Part shown: positions 11,442 through 21,621 of the stretch, in pieces
Numbering within the stretch: position 1 is the first letter of the stretch
How the letters are laid out: the number at the start of each line of letters is the position of its first letter
From: Phaeodactylum tricornutum CCAP 1055/1
Lineage: Eukaryota > Bacillariophyta > Bacillariophyceae > Surirellales > Neidiaceae
DNA length: 64,000 nt
Reading direction: 5' to 3'
NCBI RefSeq assembly: GCF_000150955.2
Contig: NC_011686.1
Span: forward strand, 434,001-498,000
Notes under the pieces: model-generated
The model's database searches: none
What the model saw: only the letters and a program-made list of their open reading frames with translations
What the model was told of the DNA's origin: nothing
Position numbers and translations under genes: made by a program

Positions 11442-12392
11442 GAATGGCTCACTCCCGCGCAGTTGACGAACGTTTAGCACGAAGTGGATACCTTAGTTTA
11501 CACCTCATGGACGAAATGCGCGGCTCCGTTGTCCTATATATGTGGGGTCATTCTTCGTTCCTGTTGTTTCCAAAGTGCCAGGTTGATTTCCCTTTGGTCA
11601 TGTAGTCTACAAAGAGTTTTTCAGCCCCAATGATTGTGGTTGGCTCGGACATGCAGAGCGACTGATTCATGCCAATACTAGAATTTGCCTTTGCATGCCA
11701 TCCATTTGGTTTCAAACTTGGACAGAAAGCGTACATCCCGATTCTAGTACATTTGTCATTTAAGGCTGACGTCTCCCTCAAATTTATCCTGCAAGCCTTT
11801 TAGAGTCAGCAAAATCCTACGTTTGCGTTAAAGTAGGTATGCCTTGCTCCTCGTCCCTTTTGATATCGGGTCTTGTCGCACAACAATACAAATCTAAACG
11901 GACTATTACAGCATCAATCCTTCAATGCAAATAACTCTGCATGTATTAAATTGTACCTATGAAGAGGGAATGCTGTCAAAGCTAGAATGACAATGACTTC
12001 TCTTCCGAGGCCGCTACCACATGCCCTAATCTGGTTTGGGAGATGGCATTGCCACTCACGGTCAGCAGGTCTCCCGGCTATAGTTCACATCAAGCTACAT
12101 ACCCAGTCAAATCAAGGAAGATCTATACTACTTACAGTAATAATAGGAGAACTTCTGGATGCCTACGAATCAATTTTCAGATATACAAAATTTACTACGA
12201 CACGGGTAGCCCAATCAACGATATCAAACGGTGACTCACTATCATATTCTTCCAGAACAGCACCGAAGCCCCACACGGAATACACCACTCGAAATTGATA
12301 TCGACCACCGCACCAACCCCAATAAATTTACCGTGGCAAGTTCTCGTTGCGAGCTTGAGCAGATCGTCACCTTCCTATTGCACAATTCTAGA
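11442..12392. other. Intergenic region
   Basis: About 0.95 kb with no convincing gene. It could include upstream non-coding exons of the glutathione peroxidase gene; TTCTAG just before 12393 resembles a splice acceptor. Confidence 0.4.
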
Positions 12393-13082
12393 ATGTCAAA
12401 CCTCTTTAAACGAGCATTCGGTAAAGTACACGACGCCTCTACACGCTTGATCTACGGAGTCGAACAAACGACGCAAAAGATGAGTTTTTACAGCTGTGCG
12501 GACAAGAGCATGGACGGCGAGGCTGTGCCCATGTCCAGCTTCGAAGGCAACGTTTGCCTGGTAGTGAACGTGGCCTCGAAATGAGGCTTGACCAAAATGA
12601 ACTATACCCAACTCCCGCAGCTTGTCGATGAGTACGGAAGCCGCGGTTTAAAAATCCTCGCCTTTCCGTGTAATCAGTTTGGCGGTCAGGAACCGGGATC
12701 CCCTGAGGAAATCCTCGCGTTCGTTGCTAAATACGACAAGGAAATGGCAAAGAAGCTCGTGTTCTTTGAGAAGGCCGACGTCAACGGAGCCAACACTCGG
12801 GAAGTCTACTCTTATTTGAAAAAGACCTGTCCGAATGAAGACGGAACAACCGATATTCGTTGGAACTTTGGTAAGAGAAACAAGCGGAAAGCATTGGGGA
12901 AACTGGCAAACCAATGAATGTCTCTTGTTTTGCTAACTGTAAACCCTCGTTTTTCTTTTTCGAAAACAGCCAAATTCTTGGTGGATCACGAGGGGAATGC
13001 TGTCAAGCGTTCCACAAACTCGCCTTTTGAAATGAAGGACGACATTGAAGCTCTTTTGAAAAAGAAAGAAAGCTCGGCGTAG
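12393..13082 (+). CDS. Selenocysteine glutathione peroxidase, two exons
   Basis: Exons are 12393-12870 and 12970-13082, giving 196 residues if the in-frame TGA at 12582-12584 is read as selenocysteine (residue 64). The sequence around it, VNVASK-U-GLTKMNY, is the glutathione peroxidase active site, where the residue is Sec or Cys. The rest of the catalytic tetrad is present: Gln in FPCNQFGGQEPG, and Trp and Asn in DIRWNF. The frame continues without interruption through the TGA to a real stop. The intron removes 12871-12969 and restores WNFAKFLVDHEGN. The enzyme reduces hydrogen or lipid peroxides with thiols. The N-terminal 30 residues are basic and could be a targeting sequence. A gene finder treating TGA as stop would cut this gene in two. 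Confidence 0.92.
12582..12584 (+). other. TGA codon read as selenocysteine
   Basis: In-frame TGA at the exact position of the peroxidatic Sec/Cys of the family, with conserved sequence on both sides. Recoding needs a SECIS element in the 3' UTR; a candidate follows the gene. Confidence 0.9.
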
Positions 13083-13502
13083 AGCGCGACCGAACTGCTT
13101 ATATATATATATATGGACACGGGTGTAAGTGGTGTATATTGCGCTCGCTTATTTCCGCGATTCCTAGCGAATGACAGTATCTGGCTTTCAACGCCAGATA
13201 TTCGAACAGCATCATGAGTGACGAAAAGTCTATCGACGCAATGTTCCCTCTTCGAGGGTACATGGTATAGTTCACAACCCGTTTTGTGTCGATAATACTT
13301 TTTGATGTTCACTTATGGCTACGGGATCGTTGGAGTAGCGCACGCAGACTTATGCAATGGACTTCTGTTGTCCTTATCTTTTGATTTTTAATGTAAAAGA
13401 CGCGCAGCTGGCAAAAGTACATAAATTCTATCATATTCTTTACGATTGGTTTAGATTGCCACGCATTGCAAACAATCAACAAATACATCGACACCAGCAA
13501 GT
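13083..13502. other. 3' UTR of the selenoprotein gene and convergent spacer
   Basis: It holds a TA dinucleotide run (about 13099-13114) and the SECIS candidate described separately. The transporter gene on the other strand ends at 13503. Confidence 0.6.
13168..13205 (+). promoter_or_regulatory. Candidate SECIS hairpin
   Basis: About 90 nt after the stop, TATCTGGC (13178-13185) pairs perfectly with GCCAGATA (13193-13200) around the loop TTTCAAC, which contains the unpaired AA expected of a SECIS. ATGA (13171-13174) lies on the 5' side and a GA (13204-13205) on the 3' side, as the kink-turn core needs. The lower helix is weak, and CGAA could instead pair with TTCG, so the assignment is tentative. 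Confidence 0.45.
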
Positions 13503-15158
13503 CTATAGATGCAACGCCTTTGCGACAGATAGCCCTACTCCAGTAATACCGATAGTGACGCAAAAATACATCAACGCGAGTGCAATGCGCGAATCAATTG
13601 AAGCATTCACGTCCCCGTTGTTGCGCTGTCGCACGGCGGACCGGTACATGAGAGTCGGAAAGACGGAAGCAACGGCAGTGGACAAGCTACCACCACCTAC
13701 GGAAAGGACAAAGGCTAAATCGTGTAGATTCGCCGCAGCTAGTGTAACTGCGGACAGTAATCCGATGCTGAGCAGCACGCGTAACGTCGGGTTTGCGCGA
13801 TCAGCATCGGGAAGTTGAAGCACGTCCATCATGCCGTCTCGAAACCCAACAAAGGGCAAGGGAAAAGCGAACAGTATCGAAACGGCCACAGCCGCACGGC
13901 TGGCGGTAATGAGAGGATCGAATGGAGAGTAGTTGTTCAAAATGAGTCCAGTGGACGACGCACCAAAGGTCAAGAACCCTTCCGTTGCGACAACCATGAA
14001 GGTGAGTGCGGCAATGGCGTAGGAACCAAAGATGACTGTATTGAACCGTTTCCTCGTGCTATCCACGAGTTCGTTGCGAAAGCGGGGTGCATTGTAATGT
14101 GCTACAAAAGCCGTGGCTAGTGTACAGGCCAACACCACGCCTTGGATGTGCGGGCCGGAGTCTCCAAAGCTGGGCAACAAGGCTTGGGGCAAGTCGTCAA
14201 TATAGGCACCAGTTTCCAACGCATAACTGCCGTCGTGATGGCGTATCCCAATGGTCACAGAAGTAAAGGCCATGCCGATAATCCCCAACAACGAAAAGGG
14301 CGTGAGGGCGGTCAAGTCCTTGAGCAAGCACAGGGGGAGGAGTGCACCCACGGTAATGCTTAACAAGGCTTGAGTGCGAGACATGTCCACCAAACCGGCG
14401 GCGATGCCAAGAGCGTGAAAACTATCGGCCAATATCATGGAATAGGCCAAACAAGCCAAAGCTGTTTTGAGTGCCACGACAACTGCAACGACTTGCGACG
14501 AGGCCGGGGTCCTTTGAATTGCATCAGAGTGTAGGAGTTTGTTGATGTCCTCATCTTGGTGATGTGCTGCTTGATTGGAAGTCTCGGCTCCCACGGTTCG
14601 GTCCCAAGCATCGCGGTACGAAGTGGCGTTGGTCCACTCACAGACCTGGCCAATGAGAGAGAAGAAATAGGCGTTGATAGCTCCGATCAGTAAGATTACC
14701 ACGAGCGCGACGGGTATAACATCGGGAGAATCACCGAGTGCGGCAATACCAGCTGGCAACGCGAGAATACCGCTCCCTACAATGCTCTTGACTAGGGAAA
14801 TGGTAAGTTTGGGAATGGTACCGCGTTTTGCAACGCCTCCGTTGGTAACGTCACTGTCGTCCTCCGCATCGCTGGCAAGAATCTTTTGGAGCCCAGCGGA
14901 AGTTGCAACATCAAAACCCGTGTCTTCGCCCCGGTGTGGAGTCGACAACCCGTATCCAGTAGTAAGACTCGTGCTGCTTCCGGTTGCCCTTTCCGACGAC
15001 GTTGTTCTCGTGGTAGTGCTTTTTAGCTCCAGCAACGCCTCTCGTCGTTGTCTGTCGACGAGTGGAAGCAGTCCTGAAGACTCCATGGTCGTGGCATGTG
15101 CTCGCGCAGACCGGTGTCTGTGCAGCGGAGCAAAGGCTACGACACTATTGCTGGTCAT
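13503..15158 (-). CDS. Amino-acid transporter, AAAP/SLC38-like
   Basis: This encodes 551 residues from the ATG at 15158. After a 120-residue polar N-terminus, the sequence GTIPKLTISLVKSIVGSGI opens the first membrane helix; this GSGIL-ALP pattern is typical of the amino acid/auxin permease family. About ten to eleven hydrophobic helices follow to the C-terminus. The family moves neutral amino acids with protons or sodium. MTSNSVVAFAPLH at the start contains a VVAFAP string resembling the plastid ASAFAP motif, but no adequate hydrophobic signal precedes it in this reading. An upstream exon could supply one. Otherwise plasma membrane or vacuole is the default. Confidence 0.85.
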   Translation of the reverse strand: MTSNSVVAFAPLHRHRSARAHATTMESSGLLPLVDRQRREALLELKSTTTRTTSSERATGSSTSLTTGYGLSTPHRGEDTGFDVATSAGLQKILASDAEDDSDVTNGGVAKRGTIPKLTISLVKSIVGSGILALPAGIAALGDSPDVIPVALVVILLIGAINAYFFSLIGQVCEWTNATSYRDAWDRTVGAETSNQAAHHQDEDINKLLHSDAIQRTPASSQVVAVVVALKTALACLAYSMILADSFHALGIAAGLVDMSRTQALLSITVGALLPLCLLKDLTALTPFSLLGIIGMAFTSVTIGIRHHDGSYALETGAYIDDLPQALLPSFGDSGPHIQGVVLACTLATAFVAHYNAPRFRNELVDSTRKRFNTVIFGSYAIAALTFMVVATEGFLTFGASSTGLILNNYSPFDPLITASRAAVAVSILFAFPLPFVGFRDGMMDVLQLPDADRANPTLRVLLSIGLLSAVTLAAANLHDLAFVLSVGGGSLSTAVASVFPTLMYRSAVRQRNNGDVNASIDSRIALALMYFCVTIGITGVGLSVAKALHL

Positions 15159-15822
15159 GATCCTTGAGAATGAAGCTGGGGCAGAATTTACAACAGTACA
15201 CAAGGAACCTCCGGCAACGAGGAAAGATGAGAACTATTGCGGGTGTAAACCGTCGATTTCGTTCATGCCGGATGTTGTCTCTTCCACAGATGTAACGAGG
15301 TTGCTGTGGAAGAGGTCTTCTAGTTCGCCTGGATCGTGCAACCAAACAAGTCCATCTGTTTTGAGTCATGTTTGATGGGAATTGGTGCTGGTCCAACCAA
15401 AAAGCACCGTTTGGGAAATACCGTTGTCGGTGAAAATTGGCCGTTGTGTCTTCTGCGGATTGTCTCATTGTCGCGTCGTGTGGGTGAGCCGTGTGTTCCA
15501 CAGACCAGAAAAAAAAGGCTCGGATAGGAAAACGCACCCAGAATAGTCTGACGTGCACCCTCTTCGCGCGATGACTCCCAAATTGCCGAGAGTGAGAATT
15601 GTGTGGGAACCGTGAGATTCTTCGCATCCACTGTCGATCGGAGTCTAACATATCCGGGTTGTCGGGGAAAAGACGACGTGGCATGGTTGAGTCGCGTTTC
15701 AAAGGATTCCGAGTTCCAATTTGTAGCTGGTTCTAATCCAATAAGGCTATCTTTCCTCCTCTCTCGACTCCCATCCCATTATTCGTACAGTGTAGTAGTA
15801 ACTCATACGCACAAAAATGATC
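15159..15822. other. Intergenic region between two minus-strand genes
   Basis: About 660 bp. Open frames here start with non-ATG codons and do not look like proteins. It may hold a 5' exon of the transporter; no splice pair is convincing. Confidence 0.4.
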
Positions 15823-16731
15823 TCATCGCCTGGTCGAATAGAGTTCATGCATAGCAGACCGAGTTGTGGCCATGGCCAAACCGACGAAATAGCACTCACG
15901 TAAGGTTTCGAGCATCCTCAGTTGCAGTTCGCTTGGCAGGTCGTGAGCGGTACCGGTCACCATCAAGAATGCCACCACTCCAACGTCGAGAGTGACCCGT
16001 AGCAGCACAAAAACTACCAGTACGAGAACAAATATTTTCCTTGTATTCCAAAGACTTTCCTGTAGCATCATTTCACCGTAGTATTCCGGTCTCGTCCCGG
16101 ATGCTGCCGTTGGTAGCAATGGTAGGACAGTAGCTGCCATGGTCCAGACAACTGTATTGACGGAAAAGCGCTGAACTAACGTGGGGAGTGTAGTAGTGGA
16201 GGATTGGACCGTGATCGGCTGAAACCAACCTCCGTTGGTGACAAAATCCTGCGCCGTGACGGCATCCACCAATCCTAAAAGTTGACAAGCCACAGCCATG
16301 CCCAACACGTCGGCAGTCCACAAGCTTCGATCCGCAATCCATACTCTGTCTATCGCTTGTCGTTTGATTCGGGTGTCTACTTTGTCGCGCTTCCTTTCGT
16401 CCTCGTTTGTGACGAAATTGTCCATTTTCGCAGCACGCTCCTTTGTGGTAGTCACGTTAAAGTCGTTTTTACTCTCGTTGCTGGCAACATGTAAAGTTGG
16501 CAGTTGCTCATAGTCCAATGACCTCCGTTCTTGTCTCGCGAAATTCGAAAAATCCCAAGCAGATGATGGAGTTCGGACCATTGAGACAACGGGTACCTGC
16601 CCGACAACCAGAAACGCGTCGACTCGTCCAAAGTCGATGCAACTCGCTGGAAGTAGCGTAAATAATACGAGGCGAAGAATTGGCTTTCGCCGGTTCTTGG
16701 ATGTGATTTGAATGATCGAGTATTTACACAT
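15823..16731 (-). CDS. Unknown plastid-type membrane protein
   Basis: This encodes 302 residues from the ATG at 16731. The N-terminus has a hydrophobic signal (LRLVLFTLLPASCIDF) followed by RVDAFLVVG, an ASAFAP-like site with Phe after Ala, suggesting plastid import. A charged linker follows. The C-terminal half has about three to four hydrophobic segments (WTADVLGMAVACQLLGLVDA, VVWTMAATVLPLLP, FVLVLVVFVLLRVTLDVGVV). The sequence NGGWFQPITV between the first two looks conserved in style with algal and plant unknowns, but I cannot name the family. A thylakoid or envelope membrane protein is the best guess. Confidence 0.7.
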   Translation of the reverse strand: MCKYSIIQITSKNRRKPILRLVLFTLLPASCIDFGRVDAFLVVGQVPVVSMVRTPSSAWDFSNFARQERRSLDYEQLPTLHVASNESKNDFNVTTTKERAAKMDNFVTNEDERKRDKVDTRIKRQAIDRVWIADRSLWTADVLGMAVACQLLGLVDAVTAQDFVTNGGWFQPITVQSSTTTLPTLVQRFSVNTVVWTMAATVLPLLPTAASGTRPEYYGEMMLQESLWNTRKIFVLVLVVFVLLRVTLDVGVVAFLMVTGTAHDLPSELQLRMLETLRECYFVGLAMATTRSAMHELYSTRR

Positions 16732-17081
16732 ACTACCGTGGCAACGCAATTGCTCAAGTAGAGGGAGGTAATCCTTGTTGGTTTCTAGCCCTTTCCGTGC
16801 TTACAGTGAACCATCAACAGAAATGGATCTCTGGCCGATGGCTGGATCCAAGCCACGACGACTTCACTGTCAATTTTTCTCATTTACATCAGGCGCTCGT
16901 ACTTCATAAGATCTTGCTTCCCGTGACTGACTCTGTCTGCAATCAATGTTCTCGGTTTTCCAATGGATACCACAACTTACACATATTCTCGGTCAATTTA
17001 CAAGTCCTTTGTCTCCCGACCAATAGCTCAAGTTGAACTACGCAAAACAATAAAAGCCAGAAGATATACTAGACATTCAAG
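16732..17081. other. Divergent intergenic region
   Basis: 350 bp between outward-reading genes, presumably a shared promoter. No motif stands out. Confidence 0.5.
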
Positions 17082-18602
17082 ATGCCATCCAGAAACGAAG
17101 CGGAAGACGCAGAGGCCAACGCATCATTGTCTCCTTTGTCCTTCAATCCGACGCACATGATCCAAGCCCGTCGCCAGGGTATTGTGGAACACGACGATGA
17201 AGAGCTCTGTGTGTGGGTAAAAGCCTACACGGAAGGTACACTGCCCGACTATCAGATGGCAGCTTGGCTAATGGCCGTCTGCTTTCATCCGCTGAATGCT
17301 AGAGAGACGGCTACTCTCACATCCTGCATGGTGGCCTCGGGCGTACGAGTCGACTGGACGTCTCACGACGCAATCACAAGCGACACTATGGGTAAAGTTG
17401 CTTCGACTACTGCTACCAATACCGCCTTAGTGGACAAGCATAGTACGGGAGGTGTGGGTGACAAAATTTCCATTGTGCTGGCACCGCTAGTGGCCGCCTT
17501 TAGTGACAATCGCGTGGCCGTCCCGATGATGGCCGGCCGAGGTTTGGGTCACACTGGTGGGACCATTGACAAACTCGAAGCGATTCCCGGTTTTCGTACC
17601 AATCTGAGCGTTTCTGAATTTCAACACGTTGTCCGGACCGTGGGTTGTAGTATCGTCGCGGCTGGGCCGGAACTATGCCCGGCGGATCAAAAGCTTTACG
17701 CCCTGCGAGACGTTACTGGGACGGTCAGCTCCCTGCCACTCCAAACGGCCAGCATTGTGAGTAAGAAAGTTGCCGAACATCCTGATTCACTCGTGCTAGA
17801 TTGCAAGTACGGATACGGAGCGTTTCAAGCCGACGTTGAGGCGGCGGAAACGCTGGCGAACAGCATGATTGCGGTGGCCGAAGCCAATGGCTTGCGTCCG
17901 ACAACAGCGTTCTTGACCCGCATGGACGCTCCACTCGGATACACGGTGGGAAATTGGGTCGAGATTCGAGAATGTCTAGCTATTCTACGAGGCAATCTGA
18001 TGTCTCAGTTGCTGAGTCGAGACGTGATTGCGCTTGTGGTCGTTCAGGCTACAGAAATGCTGCTGCAAAGCGGTCAGTTTGAAGAGCACACGTTTGAAAA
18101 CTTGGCATCGAAAGTATATACCTTTTTGGACCAAGGAAAGGCGTTTGGTAAGTTTGCGGAAATGGTGCAGGCGCAAGGTGGAGCCGTTGAAGTCTTGCAA
18201 AATCCCGAAACCTATCCCGCGGCCAGCACTACTTGGGATCTTTTGGCCGACCGGACTGGATTCATCGTTGAAATTAACGCACTGTATGTAGGAGAAGCAA
18301 CCGTCGATCTCGGGGCCGGCCGAAAAGTTGCCAACGAACCCGTTGATCCACTTTCTGGAATAGTGTTGTTGAAAAAGTTAGGGGATTCCGTTGTTCAAGG
18401 CGAAGTTCTGGCCAAGATTCTAACGAATCATGCCGGTCACGATTTGCAAGGGATTTCGAATCGACTTCAATCCGCCATAGTGATTGGCGATTTTCCCATT
18501 AATGTGCCCCCAATCGTTTCTTATCGCGTCACGTGTCACGGAGCAAAAATCTTTTGCATGCCACATTGTCTGCTCAAGATAGAACAGCTAACAACTTCAT
18601 AG
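17082..18602 (+). CDS. Thymidine/pyrimidine-nucleoside phosphorylase
   Basis: This encodes 506 residues in a single exon. The phosphorylase signature AGRGLGHTGGTIDKLEAI is intact. DKHSTGGVGDKISIVLAP upstream is the phosphate-binding stretch. The C-terminal domain VDLGAGR and DPLSGIVLLKKLGD fits the PYNP lobe. The enzyme splits thymidine with phosphate into thymine and deoxyribose-1-phosphate, in pyrimidine salvage. A 25-residue acidic N-terminus precedes the conserved start and shows no targeting signal, so it is probably cytosolic. The bacterial-type sequence could reflect transfer into the diatom lineage, which needs a tree. It converges with FEN1 after only 76 bp. Confidence 0.93.
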   Translation: MPSRNEAEDAEANASLSPLSFNPTHMIQARRQGIVEHDDEELCVWVKAYTEGTLPDYQMAAWLMAVCFHPLNARETATLTSCMVASGVRVDWTSHDAITSDTMGKVASTTATNTALVDKHSTGGVGDKISIVLAPLVAAFSDNRVAVPMMAGRGLGHTGGTIDKLEAIPGFRTNLSVSEFQHVVRTVGCSIVAAGPELCPADQKLYALRDVTGTVSSLPLQTASIVSKKVAEHPDSLVLDCKYGYGAFQADVEAAETLANSMIAVAEANGLRPTTAFLTRMDAPLGYTVGNWVEIRECLAILRGNLMSQLLSRDVIALVVVQATEMLLQSGQFEEHTFENLASKVYTFLDQGKAFGKFAEMVQAQGGAVEVLQNPETYPAASTTWDLLADRTGFIVEINALYVGEATVDLGAGRKVANEPVDPLSGIVLLKKLGDSVVQGEVLAKILTNHAGHDLQGISNRLQSAIVIGDFPINVPPIVSYRVTCHGAKIFCMPHCLLKIEQLTTS

Positions 18603-18678
18603 CATTTATGCAACCTTGGTCAAAAAGCTTATGATTGGAAACCCCAATGACACCAATTTAGAATATTTTTATAAGCGG

Positions 18679-20195
18679 CTAATGCTTCTTGGTCTTTTTC
18701 TTGGAAACGGCGGCCTTGGCTTTGGCCGCGTCGGCTTTTCGTTTGGCCGCCGACTTGGCGGCGTTAGGATTGGCTTTAACGGCAAAAAAAGAGTCCATTC
18801 GGGTCTGAGGCTTGCTGTTGGCTTTGTACGCCGCCTGTAATTTTTCAATGTTGTTCTTGACGCGATCGACATTAAAACCCATGTCGTCTACCAGAAATTT
18901 TTGAAGATCCTCGGCTTGACACGGCTTCCATTTCAGTTCAATATCGTTGAGAACCTCGTGCTCGTTGAACAGTTTTCGGGCTTGCACGTACGCTGGGATC
19001 AGTTCTTCCGTGTCAACTATACCATTGTTTTCTTCTTTCGATGGGCTTTCAACCCCTTCTTCATCGTCGTCGTCGCTCTGAGCATCCAACTTTTTCTCAT
19101 TTGGGACCCAGCTTTCGGGCACGACAAACTTTTTGCGGTCGATGGTCTCAATAACCTTTTCAATGTTTCCGTGCTCTCGAATCAGCTTCAACGCTGTTTT
19201 CGGACCAACACCGCCTACAACAAACAGAATCACATCAGCCATCAGGGAGGAGTGTCAGTTTGTAGGCAGATTATATGAGGTAACCTTCTTTTGTAACGAA
19301 GTTGTGAATTTGTGAAATAACTTACGGATCGTGTCGCAATAGTCGCAGCCCAACATAATACACAAATCGACGAACTGATCGTGTGAAATGGCCAATCCTT
19401 CGATAACTTTGTTGTAATTCATTGTCTGTACCATCGACTTGCTTGCGTTCGCAAAAGTCAGCTTTCGCACAAGTATCGGCGTAGCAAAGGTCAAAGCGTC
19501 CATATCTTCTGTTCCCGTTGCGTACACGAGCCCCGCCTTGCAGAGGGCGGCAGCCTGGGCTTCAGCTTCGCAAGGCGCCGTGACAACTGGTACACCCATA
19601 AGGGTCAGTAGTTTGCGGCAATCTTCGTTTTCTTTAGTTCCTGCTCGCACTAGTCGTTTACTTTGCTTGTCTTGCTCTTCCACGTTGCCTTCTTCTGACG
19701 CGACGGCCAAAGCAGCTTGGGCCTTTTCACGTTTTTCCCGGCGCTTGATAAGCTCGTGTGATTTCACGTCAGGAGGTTTACCATCAAAAACAAAGACGGG
19801 ACGAATTCCTTCGGTCATATATCGAATTGTTCGATTAAACATGCCCTGTATATGGGATGTCGTTTCGCCTTCGGCGTTGGTCAACATTGTGGCTTGTTGA
19901 TTGGGCCCACCGGAGCGGACGGCAATGAGAAACTGGTAAATAGCCATGGAAGCGTCAATCGCAATCTTGCGACCGTGCAAGGACTTGAGTTCCACCTCTC
20001 GAATGCACTGAACATTAATTACAGTAAGAATTAGAACAACATTTTTATGCTGAGCTAAACCATAGTTGACTCAAGGATCGGCGAAGGGCAGATCTCGTCA
20101 CTCGGGTAAATTAATGATTCCTCCGCACACTTGAATTATATACGTACATCCGGTGCCTCATCGGAAAGCAATTTAGCTAACCCTTTGATCCCCAT
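18679..20195 (-). CDS. FEN1: Flap endonuclease 1 (FEN1), three exons
   Basis: Exons in transcript order are 20195-20148, 20007-19326 and 19214-18679, with GT-AG introns of 140 and 111 nt, giving 421 residues. The first exon encodes only MGIKGLAKLLSDEAPD, the invariant FEN1 N-terminus. The nuclease core keeps the metal-binding acids in IAIDASM, VFVFDGKPP, APCEAEAQAA, GTEDMDAL and GCDYCD. The helix-hairpin-helix GVGPKTALKLI follows directly after the second splice. Near the C-terminus, QTRMDSFF is a PCNA-binding PIP box, and a Lys/Ala-rich nuclear-signal tail ends the protein. It cuts 5' flaps in Okazaki fragment maturation and base-excision repair. Confidence 0.96.
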
Positions 20196-20680
20196 CTTGG
20201 CTTTTATAAAAACCGCCTCGTTCCAAGGAACTTCCAAACGATAACGTTACTTCGTAGGTCGCTTGGAGTCGTTCCGTGAAATACCAGAATTTTACCAGCT
20301 TCGCTCTTCTGATCTTTCGGCATCAAAAATGATGCTGGCGGACGACGACAGATCGCGCTCAAACTATCGAATACCAATGCTGCTATGCATGTACGATACA
20401 AAAGCAATATTTCCGTAAATAAGGACAAAAAAAACAATTCCTCTTTGACCGTTCCTAAGGCTTGTTGTCTATTGATAATCTACCAAAGCAATGGAGGATT
20501 TAACGAAAAGGAATAGCGCCGCATGGCAAGACCTAACGAATGGAAACCTGATTGTGGCAGTGGAAGAACATTGATTTTTGCAACTGGTTTGGCTCCAAGA
20601 AAACCCCTGTGCTGAGACGATCCGTTTCTGCACTCGCTGCATTGTTATCAAATTGCCGACTGTCTTTAAAGCCTTTAATG
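20196..20680. other. Intergenic region
   Basis: FEN1 upstream region and RPB8 downstream region, both minus strand. No gene or repeat is supported. Confidence 0.5.
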
Positions 20681-21130
20681 TTAGTCTTTCTTCAGCAGCA
20701 AGTAGAGCCTCTGATCTGGCAAAATACTGGACAAATGCCTTTGATCCCCCGTTAATCGCATCAGCAATCCACCGTAGCTGATTGCAATAACCACAGTCCC
20801 GTCCTTTTGATACGACATGTCAAACACACGGCCATGCATGACGTATTCGTAATTGTCGGCCAAACTTGGTTCGGCAGAATTGGCCGGTACGTAGCTGAAA
20901 TGGTCGGCAGGAGACCCGTCCAAATGCAGCGTGGAGGCGAGCACGAGAGTGAATTTATCCGTTTCCCGAAGCGTATAGATTTCGCAATTAATGTCCAGCA
21001 GTAGCTCGCATTCAAATGTGGTTCCCGTTGCCTGAATCCGATTGACACGTTCGAATTTGTAGCCATCAGGATTCAGTGCCGTGATCTCGAAAATATCTTC
21101 AAACAGGGTTACTTTGGCTGAAGATTCCAT
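20681..21130 (-). CDS. RPB8: RNA polymerase I/II/III shared subunit RPB8
   Basis: This encodes 149 residues, full length for the family (about 145-150). It starts with LFEDIFEITALNPDGYKFERV and has FTLVLASTLHLDG, NYEYVMHGRVFDM and the C-terminal ISYGGLLMRLTGDQRHL with LYLLLKKD. These match the eukaryotic RPABC3/RPB8 pattern throughout. RPB8 is a small OB-fold subunit present in all three nuclear RNA polymerases. Single exon. Confidence 0.96.
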   Translation of the reverse strand: MESSAKVTLFEDIFEITALNPDGYKFERVNRIQATGTTFECELLLDINCEIYTLRETDKFTLVLASTLHLDGSPADHFSYVPANSAEPSLADNYEYVMHGRVFDMSYQKDGTVVIAISYGGLLMRLTGDQRHLSSILPDQRLYLLLKKD

Positions 21131-21621
21131 TCTGTCTTGCTACAGGCTGAGTTTTTGTCACCAAATCAAATATGCGGGTCGGTTCGAAGTTGTCTCTTGA
21201 TTAGATCGGTATTTGAAAACTACGCTTGGAATTGTAGAGACCATGGTTGCTTTTCGTTGGTCGCGGTGTTCATGCCACAGCCACTTTTTCGTTGACCGTG
21301 AATTGGCCAATAGTCTTTGGGGGGAGCAGGACAGACAGACAAACTTCTTCTTGACTTAGTACGAACGCCTACTGCTGGATCTGGATCGGTCGCAAGGAGA
21401 TATCTCTAACTGTAATTCATCACTTTTCAAAGTCGTTGTTTGTCGTGCCCATCGAAGTTATTGACGTTGGTGTCATACATAGAAAAACTTCACGCAGTAA
21501 AGGTTACAAAATAGGCCGACAGCTTAAATTTCTCCTATTGGAAACATTTCTATAGTCACACGACTTCCGTTGTATCGGAGACTTGAGTATTCTTGCAAGC
21601 GCTGGTGATTTCTAGAGCTTC
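21131..21621. other. Divergent intergenic region
   Basis: 490 bp shared by RPB8 and the wax synthase-like gene. It contains one reverse copy of the ATTACAGTTAG motif at about 21405-21415. Confidence 0.5.

Noticed and set aside
12932-12943. TTTACAGTTAGC copy in reverse
   Set aside because: It lies in the glutathione peroxidase intron, where TGCTAAC is more simply a branch-point sequence.
15145-15702. 185-residue ORF upstream of the transporter
   Set aside because: Different frame from the transporter, Arg/Pro-rich, no domain; most likely leader or promoter sequence.
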